Assembly (NCBI GenBank): GCA_002790175.1
Contig: PFUQ01000109.1
Location: forward strand, 6,346 to 22,014
Direction of reading: 5' to 3'
DNA: 15,669 nucleotides
Origin: Flavobacteriales bacterium CG_4_9_14_3_um_filter_32_8
GTDB taxonomy: Bacteria; Bacteroidota; Bacteroidia; Flavobacteriales_E; Vicingaceae
Shown here: positions 1 through 7,402 of the stretch, piece after piece
Layout of the letters: every line of letters begins with the position of its first letter
Numbering within the stretch: position 1 is the first letter of the stretch
Translations under genes and position numbers: made by a program
The notes under the pieces: generated by a model
Told to the model about the DNA's origin: nothing
The model's database searches: none
What the model saw: only the letters and a program-made list of their open reading frames with translations

Positions 1-639
1 AGTCAACTTATTTTGCATGGTTTTTTTTAGTTGCTGATAACTTTTCTCTGAAATACCTCCCTGCCGGATTTCGTTTAAAATTAAATTTAAGTCATTGTCA
101 CTTTGTCGATATTGTTCTGTTAAATAGCACACCACCAATTTGGCTCTTAACCAAGCATCCGACATAAAAGAAAACTTTTCTTTACTAGTTTCGCCTTTGT
201 TACCGATGGGTGGCAATTGAAAAAAATCACCACTCAACACCACTTGAATTCCACCAAAAGCAGCCGTGTTATTTTTAAAATATTGCAAAACTTGGTCAAC
301 TAAATTGAGTTGATTTTTGTGTAACATCGAAATCTCATCAATAATCAAAACTTTTACTTTTTCTAAATGTTCTCTCAAGTATTTTTTTGATTTCATGCTG
401 GCTAAATTACCAGAGGTAAGATGCTCTTTCACACCTATTCCCGACCATGAGTGTATCGTCATTCCATTCATGTGAGTGGCAGCAATTCCTGTAGAAGCGG
501 TAACAGCAACAGCAACTTTTCGTTCTTTTAAATAAGATATGTATTCGTTCAATACAAAGGTTTTCCCAGTCCCTGCAGAACCTGTAAGAAATACATTTTT
601 ACCCGATTTTAATATGGCTAACGCTTTTTCTTGAAGCAT
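1..639 (-). CDS. Pif1-like DNA helicase (AAA family), N-terminal part, cut by window edge
   Basis: ATP-dependent 5'-3' DNA helicase of superfamily 1B, Pif1/RecD-like; family members unwind DNA at forks, hybrids and structured DNA. The first 213 residues are present and the gene runs off the left edge without a stop. Visible helicase motifs in order: Walker A GSAGTGKT (residues 20-27), motif Ia TASTGIAA (48-55), TIHSWSGIG (61-69), Walker B LIIDEISML (98-106), motif III SGDFFQLPP (136-144) and LTEQYRQ (173-179). The start ATG at 639 lies 19 residues before Walker A, normal for the short bacterial Pif1-like proteins. It is preceded on its strand by an AT-rich leader with a TATTTTTTG stretch, one base off the phylum -7 box TAnnTTTG. 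Transcribed in the same direction as dnaK but separated from it by 184 bp and a terminator, so probably its own unit. Family call is firm; the cellular role is not known from this fragment. Confidence 0.92.
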   Translation of the reverse strand, partial: MLQEKALAILKSGKNVFLTGSAGTGKTFVLNEYISYLKERKVAVAVTASTGIAATHMNGMTIHSWSGIGVKEHLTSGNLASMKSKKYLREHLEKVKVLIIDEISMLHKNQLNLVDQVLQYFKNNTAAFGGIQVVLSGDFFQLPPIGNKGETSKEKFSFMSDAWLRAKLVVCYLTEQYRQSDNDLNLILNEIRQGGISEKSYQQLKKTMQNKLT

Positions 640-768
640 TTTGTGAAGATACAAAAAATATGAATAAATTGTTATGGTGAGTCTGTGGAATTATAAAACA
701 ATTTATTAAATTGTTGGCTTATACTATACTTCGTCCACGCTCAATATAAACTAGCTCGAGATGACACC

Positions 769-805
769 AAAAAAAATCCCATTTAACAATGTTAAATGGG
801 ATTTT
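769..805 (-). terminator. Intrinsic terminator of dnaK
   Basis: A perfect 15-bp stem (773-787 with 791-805; arms AAAATCCCATTTAAC and GTTAAATGGGATTTT) encloses a 3-nt loop. Read on the minus strand, the hairpin lies 18 nt past the dnaK stop and ends in eight T. It therefore closes dnaK transcription before the helicase gene. Confidence 0.9.
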
Positions 806-823
806 ACTTATTAAAAAACAAGA

Positions 824-2752
824 CTATTTTTTATCTTTTTCTTTTGCTGATTCATCTTCAGTTACTTCCTCAAAATCGACATCAGTAACTTCATCTCCAC
901 CTACAGAATTTTCTGTCGCATCTGCATCTCCACCTTGCTGAGCTCCATCTTGTTGAGCACTATACATTTCTTGAGATGCGGCTTGAAAAACAGTATTCAG
1001 CTTTTCTGTACACGATTTCATACTTGCGATATCTTTTGTTTCGTGTGCTTTTTTTAATTCTGCCAAAGCATCTTCAATCGGTTGTTTTTTGTCAGCAGGT
1101 ATTTTATCTCCATACTCTTTTAATTGCTTTTCTGTCTGAAAAATTAAACTGTCAGCTTGGTTGGTAGTATCCACATTTTCTCTTGCTAATTTATCAGCAT
1201 CTGCATTTTCTTCTGCTTCACGCTTCATTTTAGCAATTTCTGCTTCACTTAATCCAGAAGAAGCTTCAATTCTAATACTTTGTACTTTTCCTGTTGCTTT
1301 ATCTTTAGCAGAAATGTTCATAATTCCATTCGCATCAATATCAAAAGTTACTTCAATTTGAGGAACTCCTCTTGGTGCTGGCGGAATGTCAGTTAATTGA
1401 AATCTACCTAACGATTTATTATCGTTTGCCATTGGTCTTTCACCTTGTAACACGTGAATATCAACTGCAGGCTGGTTATCAGAAGCAGTAGAGAACGTTT
1501 CTGATTTTTTTGTTGGAATGGTTGTATTGGCATCAATTAACTTGGTCATAACACTTCCCATGGTTTCAATACCTAATGAAAGTGGTATTACGTCTAATAA
1601 CAACACATCTTTTACTTCTCCAGTTAAAACTCCACCTTGAATTGCAGCTCCAATTGCTACCACTTCATCTGGATTAACCCCTTTTGAAGGGTCTTTACCA
1701 AAAAATTTCTTCACCGCATCAACAATAGCTGGTATTCTTGTTGAACCTCCAACTAAAATTATTTCATCAATATCACTTATCGTATATCCAGCGGCTTTTA
1801 GAGCTGATTTACAAGGAGCAATCGTTCTTTTAATTAAACTATCAGCTAATTGTTCGAATTGAGCTTTTGATAGTGTTTTCACTAAGTGTTTTGGACCAGA
1901 AGCAGTTGCTGTAACGTAAGGCAAGTTAATTTCTGTTTGAGAAGTACTAGAAAGTTCAATTTTAGCTTTTTCCGCAGCTTCTTTTAAACGTTGCAATGCC
2001 ATCGGGTCTTTTCTTAAATCAATGGATTCTGCTTTATTAAATTCATCTGCCAACCAATCAATAATTACTTGGTCAAAATCATCTCCACCAAGGTGAGTAT
2101 CTCCATCGGTAGATTTTACTTCAAACACTCCATCACCTAATTCTAACACAGAAACATCATGTGTTCCTCCCCCACAATCAAAAACTACAATTTTTTGGTC
2201 TTTATCTTTTTTATCTAATCCATAAGCTAAGGCAGCAGCAGTTGGCTCATTAATTATTCTTTTAACAGTTAATCCAGCAATTTCTCCAGCTTCTTTGGTT
2301 GCTTGTCGTTGTGCATCGTTAAAATAGGCAGGAACAGTAATAACAGCTTCATTTACTGTCATCCCTAAGTAATCTTCAGCGGTTTTCTTCATTTTTTGAA
2401 GAATCATTGCAGAAATTTCTTGAGGAGTATATAATCTATCGTCTATTTTTACTCTTGGTGTATTGTTATCACCTTTTACAACTTTGTAAGCCGAACGTTT
2501 AATTTCACTAGTAACTTGGTCAAAAGAATTCCCCATAAATCGTTTGATGGAAGAAATTGTTTTTTCAGGATTGGTGATGGCTTGACGTTTTGCAGGATCA
2601 CCAACAGCTCTTTCTCCACCATCTAAAAAAGCTACAATGGAAGGAGTTGTTCTTTTTCCTTCTGAATTTGGAATGACAACTGGTTCATTACCTTCCATTA
2701 CTGAAACACATGAATTTGTTGTTCCTAAATCTATTCCTATAATTTTACCCAT
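824..2752 (-). CDS. dnaK: Molecular chaperone DnaK (Hsp70)
   Basis: Cytoplasmic Hsp70 chaperone that binds unfolded peptides in an ATP-driven cycle with DnaJ and GrpE. 642 residues, normal length. The nucleotide-binding domain starts with GIDLGTTNS (residues 6-14) and includes AYFNDAQRQATKEAG, EPTAAALAYGLDK, the phosphate loop DCGGGTHDVS and ILVGGSTRIPAI. The linker DVIPLSLGIET leads to the substrate-binding domain, a helical lid, and the acidic C-terminus DVDFEEVTED followed by a short Lys/Glu tail (SAKEKDKK), slightly longer than the usual EEVK-type ending. DCGGGTHDVS replaces the common DLGGGTFDVS; I recall the same substitution in other Bacteroidota, so it is not a defect. Neither grpE nor dnaJ is adjacent, and with its own terminator and a 193-bp upstream gap it looks monocistronic. 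No CIRCE element is visible upstream; a sigma-54-like motif is (see 2794-2809). Confidence 0.99.
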   Translation of the reverse strand: MGKIIGIDLGTTNSCVSVMEGNEPVVIPNSEGKRTTPSIVAFLDGGERAVGDPAKRQAITNPEKTISSIKRFMGNSFDQVTSEIKRSAYKVVKGDNNTPRVKIDDRLYTPQEISAMILQKMKKTAEDYLGMTVNEAVITVPAYFNDAQRQATKEAGEIAGLTVKRIINEPTAAALAYGLDKKDKDQKIVVFDCGGGTHDVSVLELGDGVFEVKSTDGDTHLGGDDFDQVIIDWLADEFNKAESIDLRKDPMALQRLKEAAEKAKIELSSTSQTEINLPYVTATASGPKHLVKTLSKAQFEQLADSLIKRTIAPCKSALKAAGYTISDIDEIILVGGSTRIPAIVDAVKKFFGKDPSKGVNPDEVVAIGAAIQGGVLTGEVKDVLLLDVIPLSLGIETMGSVMTKLIDANTTIPTKKSETFSTASDNQPAVDIHVLQGERPMANDNKSLGRFQLTDIPPAPRGVPQIEVTFDIDANGIMNISAKDKATGKVQSIRIEASSGLSEAEIAKMKREAEENADADKLARENVDTTNQADSLIFQTEKQLKEYGDKIPADKKQPIEDALAELKKAHETKDIASMKSCTEKLNTVFQAASQEMYSAQQDGAQQGGDADATENSVGGDEVTDVDFEEVTEDESAKEKDKK

Positions 2753-2793
2753 GATCTTTTATTTTTTATTTTTAAATAATTTATTTGGGAATA

Positions 2794-2809
2794 GTCAAAT
2801 GGTATGCCA
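2794..2809 (-). promoter_or_regulatory. Candidate sigma-54-like (-24/-12) promoter for dnaK, overlapping an inverted repeat
   Basis: On the minus strand TGGCATACCATTTGAC places TGGCA and TTG at the spacing of the sigma-54 consensus TGGCAC-N5-TTGCA, but with A instead of the conserved C in the -12 element. It would start transcription about 30 nt before the dnaK ATG. The same bases carry the inverted repeat AATGG-4-CCATT (2798-2811), so a repressor or activator operator is an equal alternative. Confidence 0.35.
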
Positions 2810-2835
2810 TTGAAAATTTTGCTATTTTTATAGAA

Positions 2836-2888
2836 ATAATGACAGTTTGTAAGTCTAATTTTACAAATTGACTGACATTATAATGACA
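2836..2888. repeat. Paired ATAATGACA direct repeats upstream of dnaK
   Basis: ATAATGACA occurs exactly at 2836-2844 and 2880-2888, 44 bp apart, with another TGACA at 2873-2877 that forms TGACATTATAATGACA with the second copy. They lie about 50-105 bp upstream of the predicted dnaK transcription start, where activator sites usually sit. Function is inferred from position only. Confidence 0.4.
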
Positions 2889-2945
2889 TTAAGACAGAAT
2901 TTTTAGGATTTATGAAGGCTAAAAAGTGGTATTATTTTTTAAAAA

Positions 2946-4031
2946 TTAAGGTAATTGGTTACACTTATGTCCAGAAGTCGCACTTATTCCAAAGCAGAAA
3001 CCTAATCCTAAACTTTTTAATTTCATTATCGTTTCAGAATCAAGATTAATTGGAAAAGATGGAGAACCTGCAGTAGACACCCAATTTATTTTAGTTCGTG
3101 ATGAAAATATCCCTAGCCCATTTTCAATATTGGTATAAGATGGTTTATCTTGATTGACAGTATTAGAGGGCTCACTTACTAACATATATGTACTTAATTC
3201 TGTTCCTGCTACATTAAATTCCATTGATACTCGAGTAAGAGCTCTATGAGAGAAATAGGGAATATCTATAGGATTCGGAACATTTTTTACTAAATAATCC
3301 ATAACAGTTGACCCTGACAATATCCATTCCACTTTTGTTCCAAAAGCTAATTTATCTCCAATAGGAATTCTTACACTTTTAGGCACAGAATCCAATCCAC
3401 TTGCTAAAGTGTAATGTTCATCATAATTAACTATAAAAGTAACATCTAACCTACCTATATCGTTATTAGGGGTTACAGTAATGGAAAGCTCATTAGGTAA
3501 ACCAGTATATGGTTCTCCCAACCATAACCTAATTATTTGCATAGTAGACGGTGAGCCAACATCAGATACATTAATACCAACTATTTTGGTTTCGGAAAGA
3601 ATTTCTTTTTCTAATGTTTTGTTGTAAATTTTTAGTTTGTAAGTACTATTTTTATTAATATTAGGTTCAACAAATTTATAAAGCACATTGCTAGAATTAT
3701 CAAAAATACCTGGGTCTTTTGGAATTTCATTCACTGTTCTGGTTAATAAATAAGTTTTAACGAATATTCCATCAAAATTATACTCAGTAACCTCTACTGT
3801 TAATTCTCCATCTTGGTAATTAAAATTATCAGCATTGGCTGCTAAATCATAAGCATTGGCATCTCCAATAAAAGCTTTGGTAATTTTAATATAATGATTG
3901 GTATCTGAAGGATTAATTAATCCATAAACTACTGGAATGTCTTTGTATTCAGCATTTAAATCAATATCTGTTTCGCAAGAACTGAATCCAAAAGCAATTA
4001 ATAGTAGAAAGGAGAAAAATAATTTATTCAT
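2946..4031 (-). CDS. Bacteroidota surface lipoprotein of unknown function (possibly DUF4249-like)
   Basis: 361-residue exported lipoprotein. From the chosen start, MNKLFFSFLLLIAFGFSSC is a lipoprotein signal peptide with the lipidated cysteine at residue 19. The acidic residues just after it (CETDID) resemble the export signal that sends Bacteroidota lipoproteins to the cell surface. The mature part begins with a stretch like IPVVYGLINPSDTNHYIKITKAF, reminiscent of the beta-rich DUF4249-type proteins often found with TonB-dependent receptors, but no receptor gene is nearby and this resemblance is from memory. The frame is open to an ATG at 4052, seven codons upstream. That start would sit 2 bp from a good -7 promoter box and would add MQYKLLK in front of the signal peptide, so 4031 is preferred. 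No terminator is evident between this gene and dnaK. Confidence 0.8.
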   Translation of the reverse strand: MNKLFFSFLLLIAFGFSSCETDIDLNAEYKDIPVVYGLINPSDTNHYIKITKAFIGDANAYDLAANADNFNYQDGELTVEVTEYNFDGIFVKTYLLTRTVNEIPKDPGIFDNSSNVLYKFVEPNINKNSTYKLKIYNKTLEKEILSETKIVGINVSDVGSPSTMQIIRLWLGEPYTGLPNELSITVTPNNDIGRLDVTFIVNYDEHYTLASGLDSVPKSVRIPIGDKLAFGTKVEWILSGSTVMDYLVKNVPNPIDIPYFSHRALTRVSMEFNVAGTELSTYMLVSEPSNTVNQDKPSYTNIENGLGIFSSRTKINWVSTAGSPSFPINLDSETIMKLKSLGLGFCFGISATSGHKCNQLP

Positions 4032-4053
4032 TTTTAGTAGTTTATATTGCATA

Positions 4054-4082
4054 CAAAAATATCATTTTTAATTAAAAACCAA
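4054..4082 (-). promoter_or_regulatory. Bacteroidota-type promoter for the lipoprotein gene
   Basis: On the minus strand TATTTTTG (4054-4061) fits the -7 consensus TAnnTTTG exactly. A TTG (4080-4082) lies 18 bp upstream as the -33 element. Transcription would start about 4050, giving a leader of about 20 nt to the ATG at 4031 and arguing against the ATG at 4052. Confidence 0.6.
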
Positions 4083-4091
4083 CATATTTTG

Positions 4092-4099
4092 TAGTTTTG
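4092..4099 (+). promoter_or_regulatory. Candidate -7 box for the panB unit
   Basis: TAGTTTTG matches TAnnTTTG on the plus strand and would give a leader of about 65 nt before panB. No good -33 TTG is visible upstream. The leader contains an imperfect inverted repeat, TATACCAAT (4112-4120) facing ATTGGATA (4128-4135). Confidence 0.4.
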
Positions 4100-4169
4100 C
4101 ATCAAATAAATTATACCAATGGTAAGTATTGGATATTAAACGGCGATATAAACTAAATTAAAGGTTATC

Positions 4170-4988
4170 ATGTCTATTCATACAAATGATGTAAAAAGAG
4201 TTACAACTCATGTTCTTCAAGAGATGAAGATGAGAAACGAAAAAATATCCATGTTAACGGGATATGATTATTCAATGGCAAAAATTATTGATTCTGCAGG
4301 GATTGATATCATATTGGTGGGAGATTCAGCATCTAATGTGATGGCGGGACATGAAACAACCTTACCAATAACCTTAGATCAAATGATTTATCATGCTTGT
4401 TCAGTAATAAGAGCCGTTGAACGTGCGTTGGTTGTAGTTGATATGCCATTTGGTAGCTACCAAGGAAACTCAAAAGAAGCTTTATCATCAGCCATTCGTA
4501 TTATGAAAGAGTCTGGTGCTCATGCGGTTAAAATGGAAGGTGGTAAAGAAATTTTAGAATCTACCAACAGAATTTTGTCGGCGGGAATTCCTGTTATGGG
4601 ACATTTAGGATTAACGCCTCAATCCATTTATAAATTTGGAACTTATGTTGTTCGTGCAAAAGAAAAAGATGAAGCAAAGCAACTTATTGAAGATGCTAAA
4701 TTATTAGAAGAAGCTGGTTGTTTTGCCATTGTTTTAGAAAAAATTCCATCTTCTTTAGCAACAAAAGTGGCTCAAGAAGTTAAGATACCTATCATTGGAA
4801 TTGGGGCTGGAAATGGCGTTGATGGTCAAGTATTAGTGGTGCATGATATGTTGGGCATCACCCATGATTTTAGTCCACGATTTTTAAGAAGATACCATAA
4901 CTTATACGAAGAAATGAAAGGTGCTTTTGAGAATTACATTAAAGACGTTAAATCATTAAATTTTCCAAATGAAAAAGAGCAATATTAA
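4170..4988 (+). CDS. panB: 3-methyl-2-oxobutanoate hydroxymethyltransferase
   Basis: First step of pantothenate (vitamin B5, coenzyme A precursor) synthesis: transfers a hydroxymethyl group from 5,10-methylene-tetrahydrofolate to 2-oxoisovalerate, giving ketopantoate. Cytoplasmic TIM-barrel enzyme. 272 residues, full length. Family motifs: MLTGYDYSMAKI (28-39), VGDSASNVMAGHETTLPIT (50-68), DMPFGSYQ (91-98), KMEGG (121-125), GHLGLTPQ (144-151), VLEKIPSS (188-195) and GIGAGNGVDGQ (210-220). By comparison with E. coli PanB, D52, D91 and E123 are the expected metal ligands and E190 the catalytic acid/base; all are present. First gene of a compact plus-strand group: the next reading frame opens 12 bp after its stop. 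No panC or panD is in the window. Confidence 0.98.
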   Translation: MSIHTNDVKRVTTHVLQEMKMRNEKISMLTGYDYSMAKIIDSAGIDIILVGDSASNVMAGHETTLPITLDQMIYHACSVIRAVERALVVVDMPFGSYQGNSKEALSSAIRIMKESGAHAVKMEGGKEILESTNRILSAGIPVMGHLGLTPQSIYKFGTYVVRAKEKDEAKQLIEDAKLLEEAGCFAIVLEKIPSSLATKVAQEVKIPIIGIGAGNGVDGQVLVVHDMLGITHDFSPRFLRRYHNLYEEMKGAFENYIKDVKSLNFPNEKEQY

Positions 4989-5000
4989 ACCGCTAATACT

Positions 5001-6596
5001 TTGATTTTAAGAGAACTCATTTCTAGTCTGTTTTTTATTTTTTTTGCACTATTTTCTATTTCAATAAATGCACAAAAATTAAATTACGAAATTTCTGATA
5101 ATGCTAGTAAAATGTTTGAATTGGAAAACTATACTAGAGCTAAGGAATTATACCGTGAAGACTACAAAAAAGATTTGACCAATGTTAAAACAAAATACCA
5201 TTTTGGTGTTTGTTTGGTTTATACGTATGAAGTTGATGATGCTATAAAGATACTTGAAGCTATTGCCAACAATAACTCCACTCCTATTGAAGTTTGGTAT
5301 CATTTAGCCAGAGCTTACCATTTAAGTAATAGATACGACAAAGCAATAACTACCTATGCTAAATATAGTAAATTGAGTGGAGCAAATGCAAAATTAATTA
5401 CCAATTGTACTCGTAATATTGAGATGTGTAATAATGCAAAAATTTTAATTAAAACCCCTTTAAACATTGTATTTGAAAATTTAGGGAAAAAAGTAAACTC
5501 TAAAGGAAAAGAATACCTTCCTATTCTTACACCTGATGAAAACATGTTACTTTATACCACAAGAAGAAAAGGTACAACGGGGATGATTTACGATTTAGAA
5601 GGTTATTTTACTGCCGATATTTTCTTATCAAAGTATAAATATGGGGCTTGGAGTAACGGTAGATCGAATGGGTATCCTAATTCTTATGGAAATGAACAAA
5701 CAGCTGGTATTTCCGAAAATGGTAATTTTATTTTGTATTACGTAAATAATCCGCTCAGTAAAAACAACTTACAACTCTCCTTAAAAACTAAATCCTCTTT
5801 TAAAAAATCAGAAATGATTGCTTCCAAAGAAATAAACAGAAGCGAAAGCGAGCAAATTTCTGCCACAATTTCTAACGATGGTAATTATATCATATTTTCA
5901 AGCAACAGAATTAGTGGTTTGGGAGGGCACGACTTGTATATTTGTAGAAAATTGCCAAATGGAACCTGGGCTGAGCCTATTAACATGGGAAAAACCATCA
6001 ACACTTCTTCAGACGAAATTTATCCTTACTTGAGTAACGACGGTTCGGAGTTGTATTTTGCTTCACAAGGGCATAACTCCATTGGTGGCTACGATATTTT
6101 TAAATCTCAATTTGATTTATCTACCAAAGAATGGCTAAAACCAGAAAACATAGGATATCCATTAAACACTCCAGATGATAACATGAGCATTTGTTTTGAT
6201 GAAACTAAAAAGTATGCTTATGTTGCTGCCAACAGAAAAGATGCCATAGGAGATTTAGATATTTATCGAGTAAATTTTTTAGATGCACCTCCATCCTACA
6301 CTACTATTAAAGGATTGGTGCTTGACGCTGATTCTAATTTGTTTCACAAACAACTAACCATAGAAGTTTTTAATAAAACCACAGAAGAACTTTACGGTAT
6401 TTACGAAGTAAATCCAACAAAAGGAACTTACTTGATGATTCTTCCTCCCAATAAATATGAGCTGAATATAGAAATACCTGGAAAAGGTTACTACAAAGAA
6501 TTGTTTGTAGTAGAAGATAGAACAAAGTATAAAAGTGAAATTTCTCGTAACATAAAAGTGAATTTTAATCCTTCTAAAACAACCGATTTAAAGTAA
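5001..6596 (+). CDS. Exported TPR / PD40 beta-propeller / CarboxypepD-like protein (PorE-like architecture without OmpA domain)
   Basis: 531-residue exported protein. Order seen: signal peptide (1-24, cleavage likely after SINA), TPR-like helical repeats (about 35-145), and a PD40/TolB-type propeller. Five repeat units are recognisable: LTPDENMLLYTTRR (177-190), ISENGNFILYYVNN (237-250), ISNDGNYIIFSSNR (290-303), LSNDGSELYFASQG (344-357), FDETKKYAYVAANR (399-412). A carboxypeptidase-regulatory-like beta-sandwich follows (about 435-510). This is the layout of PorE-type proteins of the type IX secretion/gliding systems, except that the C-terminal OmpA peptidoglycan-binding domain is missing and the protein ends soon after the sandwich. 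The start is unusual: panB's TAA is in the same frame and no ATG precedes the signal peptide, so TTG at 5001 is the best choice (ATA/ATT cannot be excluded). Its stop overlaps the next start by one base. Exact function unknown. Confidence 0.85.
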   Translation: MILRELISSLFFIFFALFSISINAQKLNYEISDNASKMFELENYTRAKELYREDYKKDLTNVKTKYHFGVCLVYTYEVDDAIKILEAIANNNSTPIEVWYHLARAYHLSNRYDKAITTYAKYSKLSGANAKLITNCTRNIEMCNNAKILIKTPLNIVFENLGKKVNSKGKEYLPILTPDENMLLYTTRRKGTTGMIYDLEGYFTADIFLSKYKYGAWSNGRSNGYPNSYGNEQTAGISENGNFILYYVNNPLSKNNLQLSLKTKSSFKKSEMIASKEINRSESEQISATISNDGNYIIFSSNRISGLGGHDLYICRKLPNGTWAEPINMGKTINTSSDEIYPYLSNDGSELYFASQGHNSIGGYDIFKSQFDLSTKEWLKPENIGYPLNTPDDNMSICFDETKKYAYVAANRKDAIGDLDIYRVNFLDAPPSYTTIKGLVLDADSNLFHKQLTIEVFNKTTEELYGIYEVNPTKGTYLMILPPNKYELNIEIPGKGYYKELFVVEDRTKYKSEISRNIKVNFNPSKTTDLK

Positions 6597-7291
6597 TGTC
6601 CAAAACAATTGAAATACTATACGAAGACAACCACATCATTGTTATCAATAAAAAATCGGGTGATATCGTGCAAGGAGATATTACAGGAGACCAACCATTG
6701 AGTGATATTGTTAAGGGTTTTATTAAAGAAAGGGACAATAAACCTGGCGATGTTTTTTTAGGTACTCCTCATCGAATTGATCGACCTACCAGTGGAATTA
6801 TCATGTTTGCTAAAACGAGCAAAGCATTGGAAAGACTCAATAAAATGTTTCACGATAAAGAAATTCAAAAAACGTATTGGGCAATTGTAAAAAACAAACC
6901 ATTAAAACAAGAAGATACCCTGATTCATTACCTCAAAAAAAATACTGTAAAAAACAAATCCATCGCTTATGCCAACCCCATTGAAGGAGCTAAAAAAGCA
7001 GAATTACTATTTAAAGTTATACATCAATTTAACAACTATTACTTGTTAGAAATCAAACCTTTAACAGGTAGGCATCACCAGATAAGAATTCAATTGGCAA
7101 CTATTGGTTGCCCAATTAGAGGCGATTTAAAATATGGTTTTCCACGTTCTAACCCAGATGCTTCTATTAGTTTACATGCCCGAAAAATTGAGTTTATTCA
7201 TCCTGTAAGTCAACTGCCAATTTGTGTTGTTGCTCCTCCAAATTCCAACGACCCTCTTTGGAAACAAGCCGGAGAATTGTTTAAAGATTAA
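6596..7291 (+). CDS. RluA-family RNA pseudouridine synthase
   Basis: Converts specific uridines in rRNA or tRNA to pseudouridine. 231 residues, made of the catalytic domain only; there is no N-terminal S4 domain, as in RluA/TruC-like members. The signature HRIDRPTSGIIMFAKT (59-74) contains the catalytic aspartate D62. GRHHQIRIQLATIGCPIRGD near the C-terminal side is the second conserved block, followed by a segment ending in LHARKIEFIHP. The ATG overlaps the upstream stop (TAATG), so translation is probably coupled to the PD40 gene. From memory, panB and an RluA-type gene are often adjacent in Flavobacteriia, which would make the PD40 gene an insertion into that pair. The target uridine cannot be told from sequence. 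Confidence 0.93.
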   Translation: MSKTIEILYEDNHIIVINKKSGDIVQGDITGDQPLSDIVKGFIKERDNKPGDVFLGTPHRIDRPTSGIIMFAKTSKALERLNKMFHDKEIQKTYWAIVKNKPLKQEDTLIHYLKKNTVKNKSIAYANPIEGAKKAELLFKVIHQFNNYYLLEIKPLTGRHHQIRIQLATIGCPIRGDLKYGFPRSNPDASISLHARKIEFIHPVSQLPICVVAPPNSNDPLWKQAGELFKD

Positions 7292-7402
7292 TCCCATTTC
7301 TTTAACATTTTTTAAGAAAAATTTAGAAATAATCACAATCGTACCAACGTTTTTAGGTTAACCTTTGTATTAATAATATATGTTTAACTAATAAAATTTG
7401 TT

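Noticed and set aside
697..715. AACAATTT-ATT-AAATTGTT palindrome between dnaK and the helicase gene
   Set aside because: Pure AT stem of eight pairs without a T-tract; such palindromes are expected by chance in DNA of this composition. The real terminator is at 769-805.
824..2752. DnaK phosphate-loop variant DCGGGTHDVS as a possible inactive chaperone
   Set aside because: The catalytic glycine-rich core is intact and I recall the same substitution in other Bacteroidota DnaK proteins, so it is a lineage trait.
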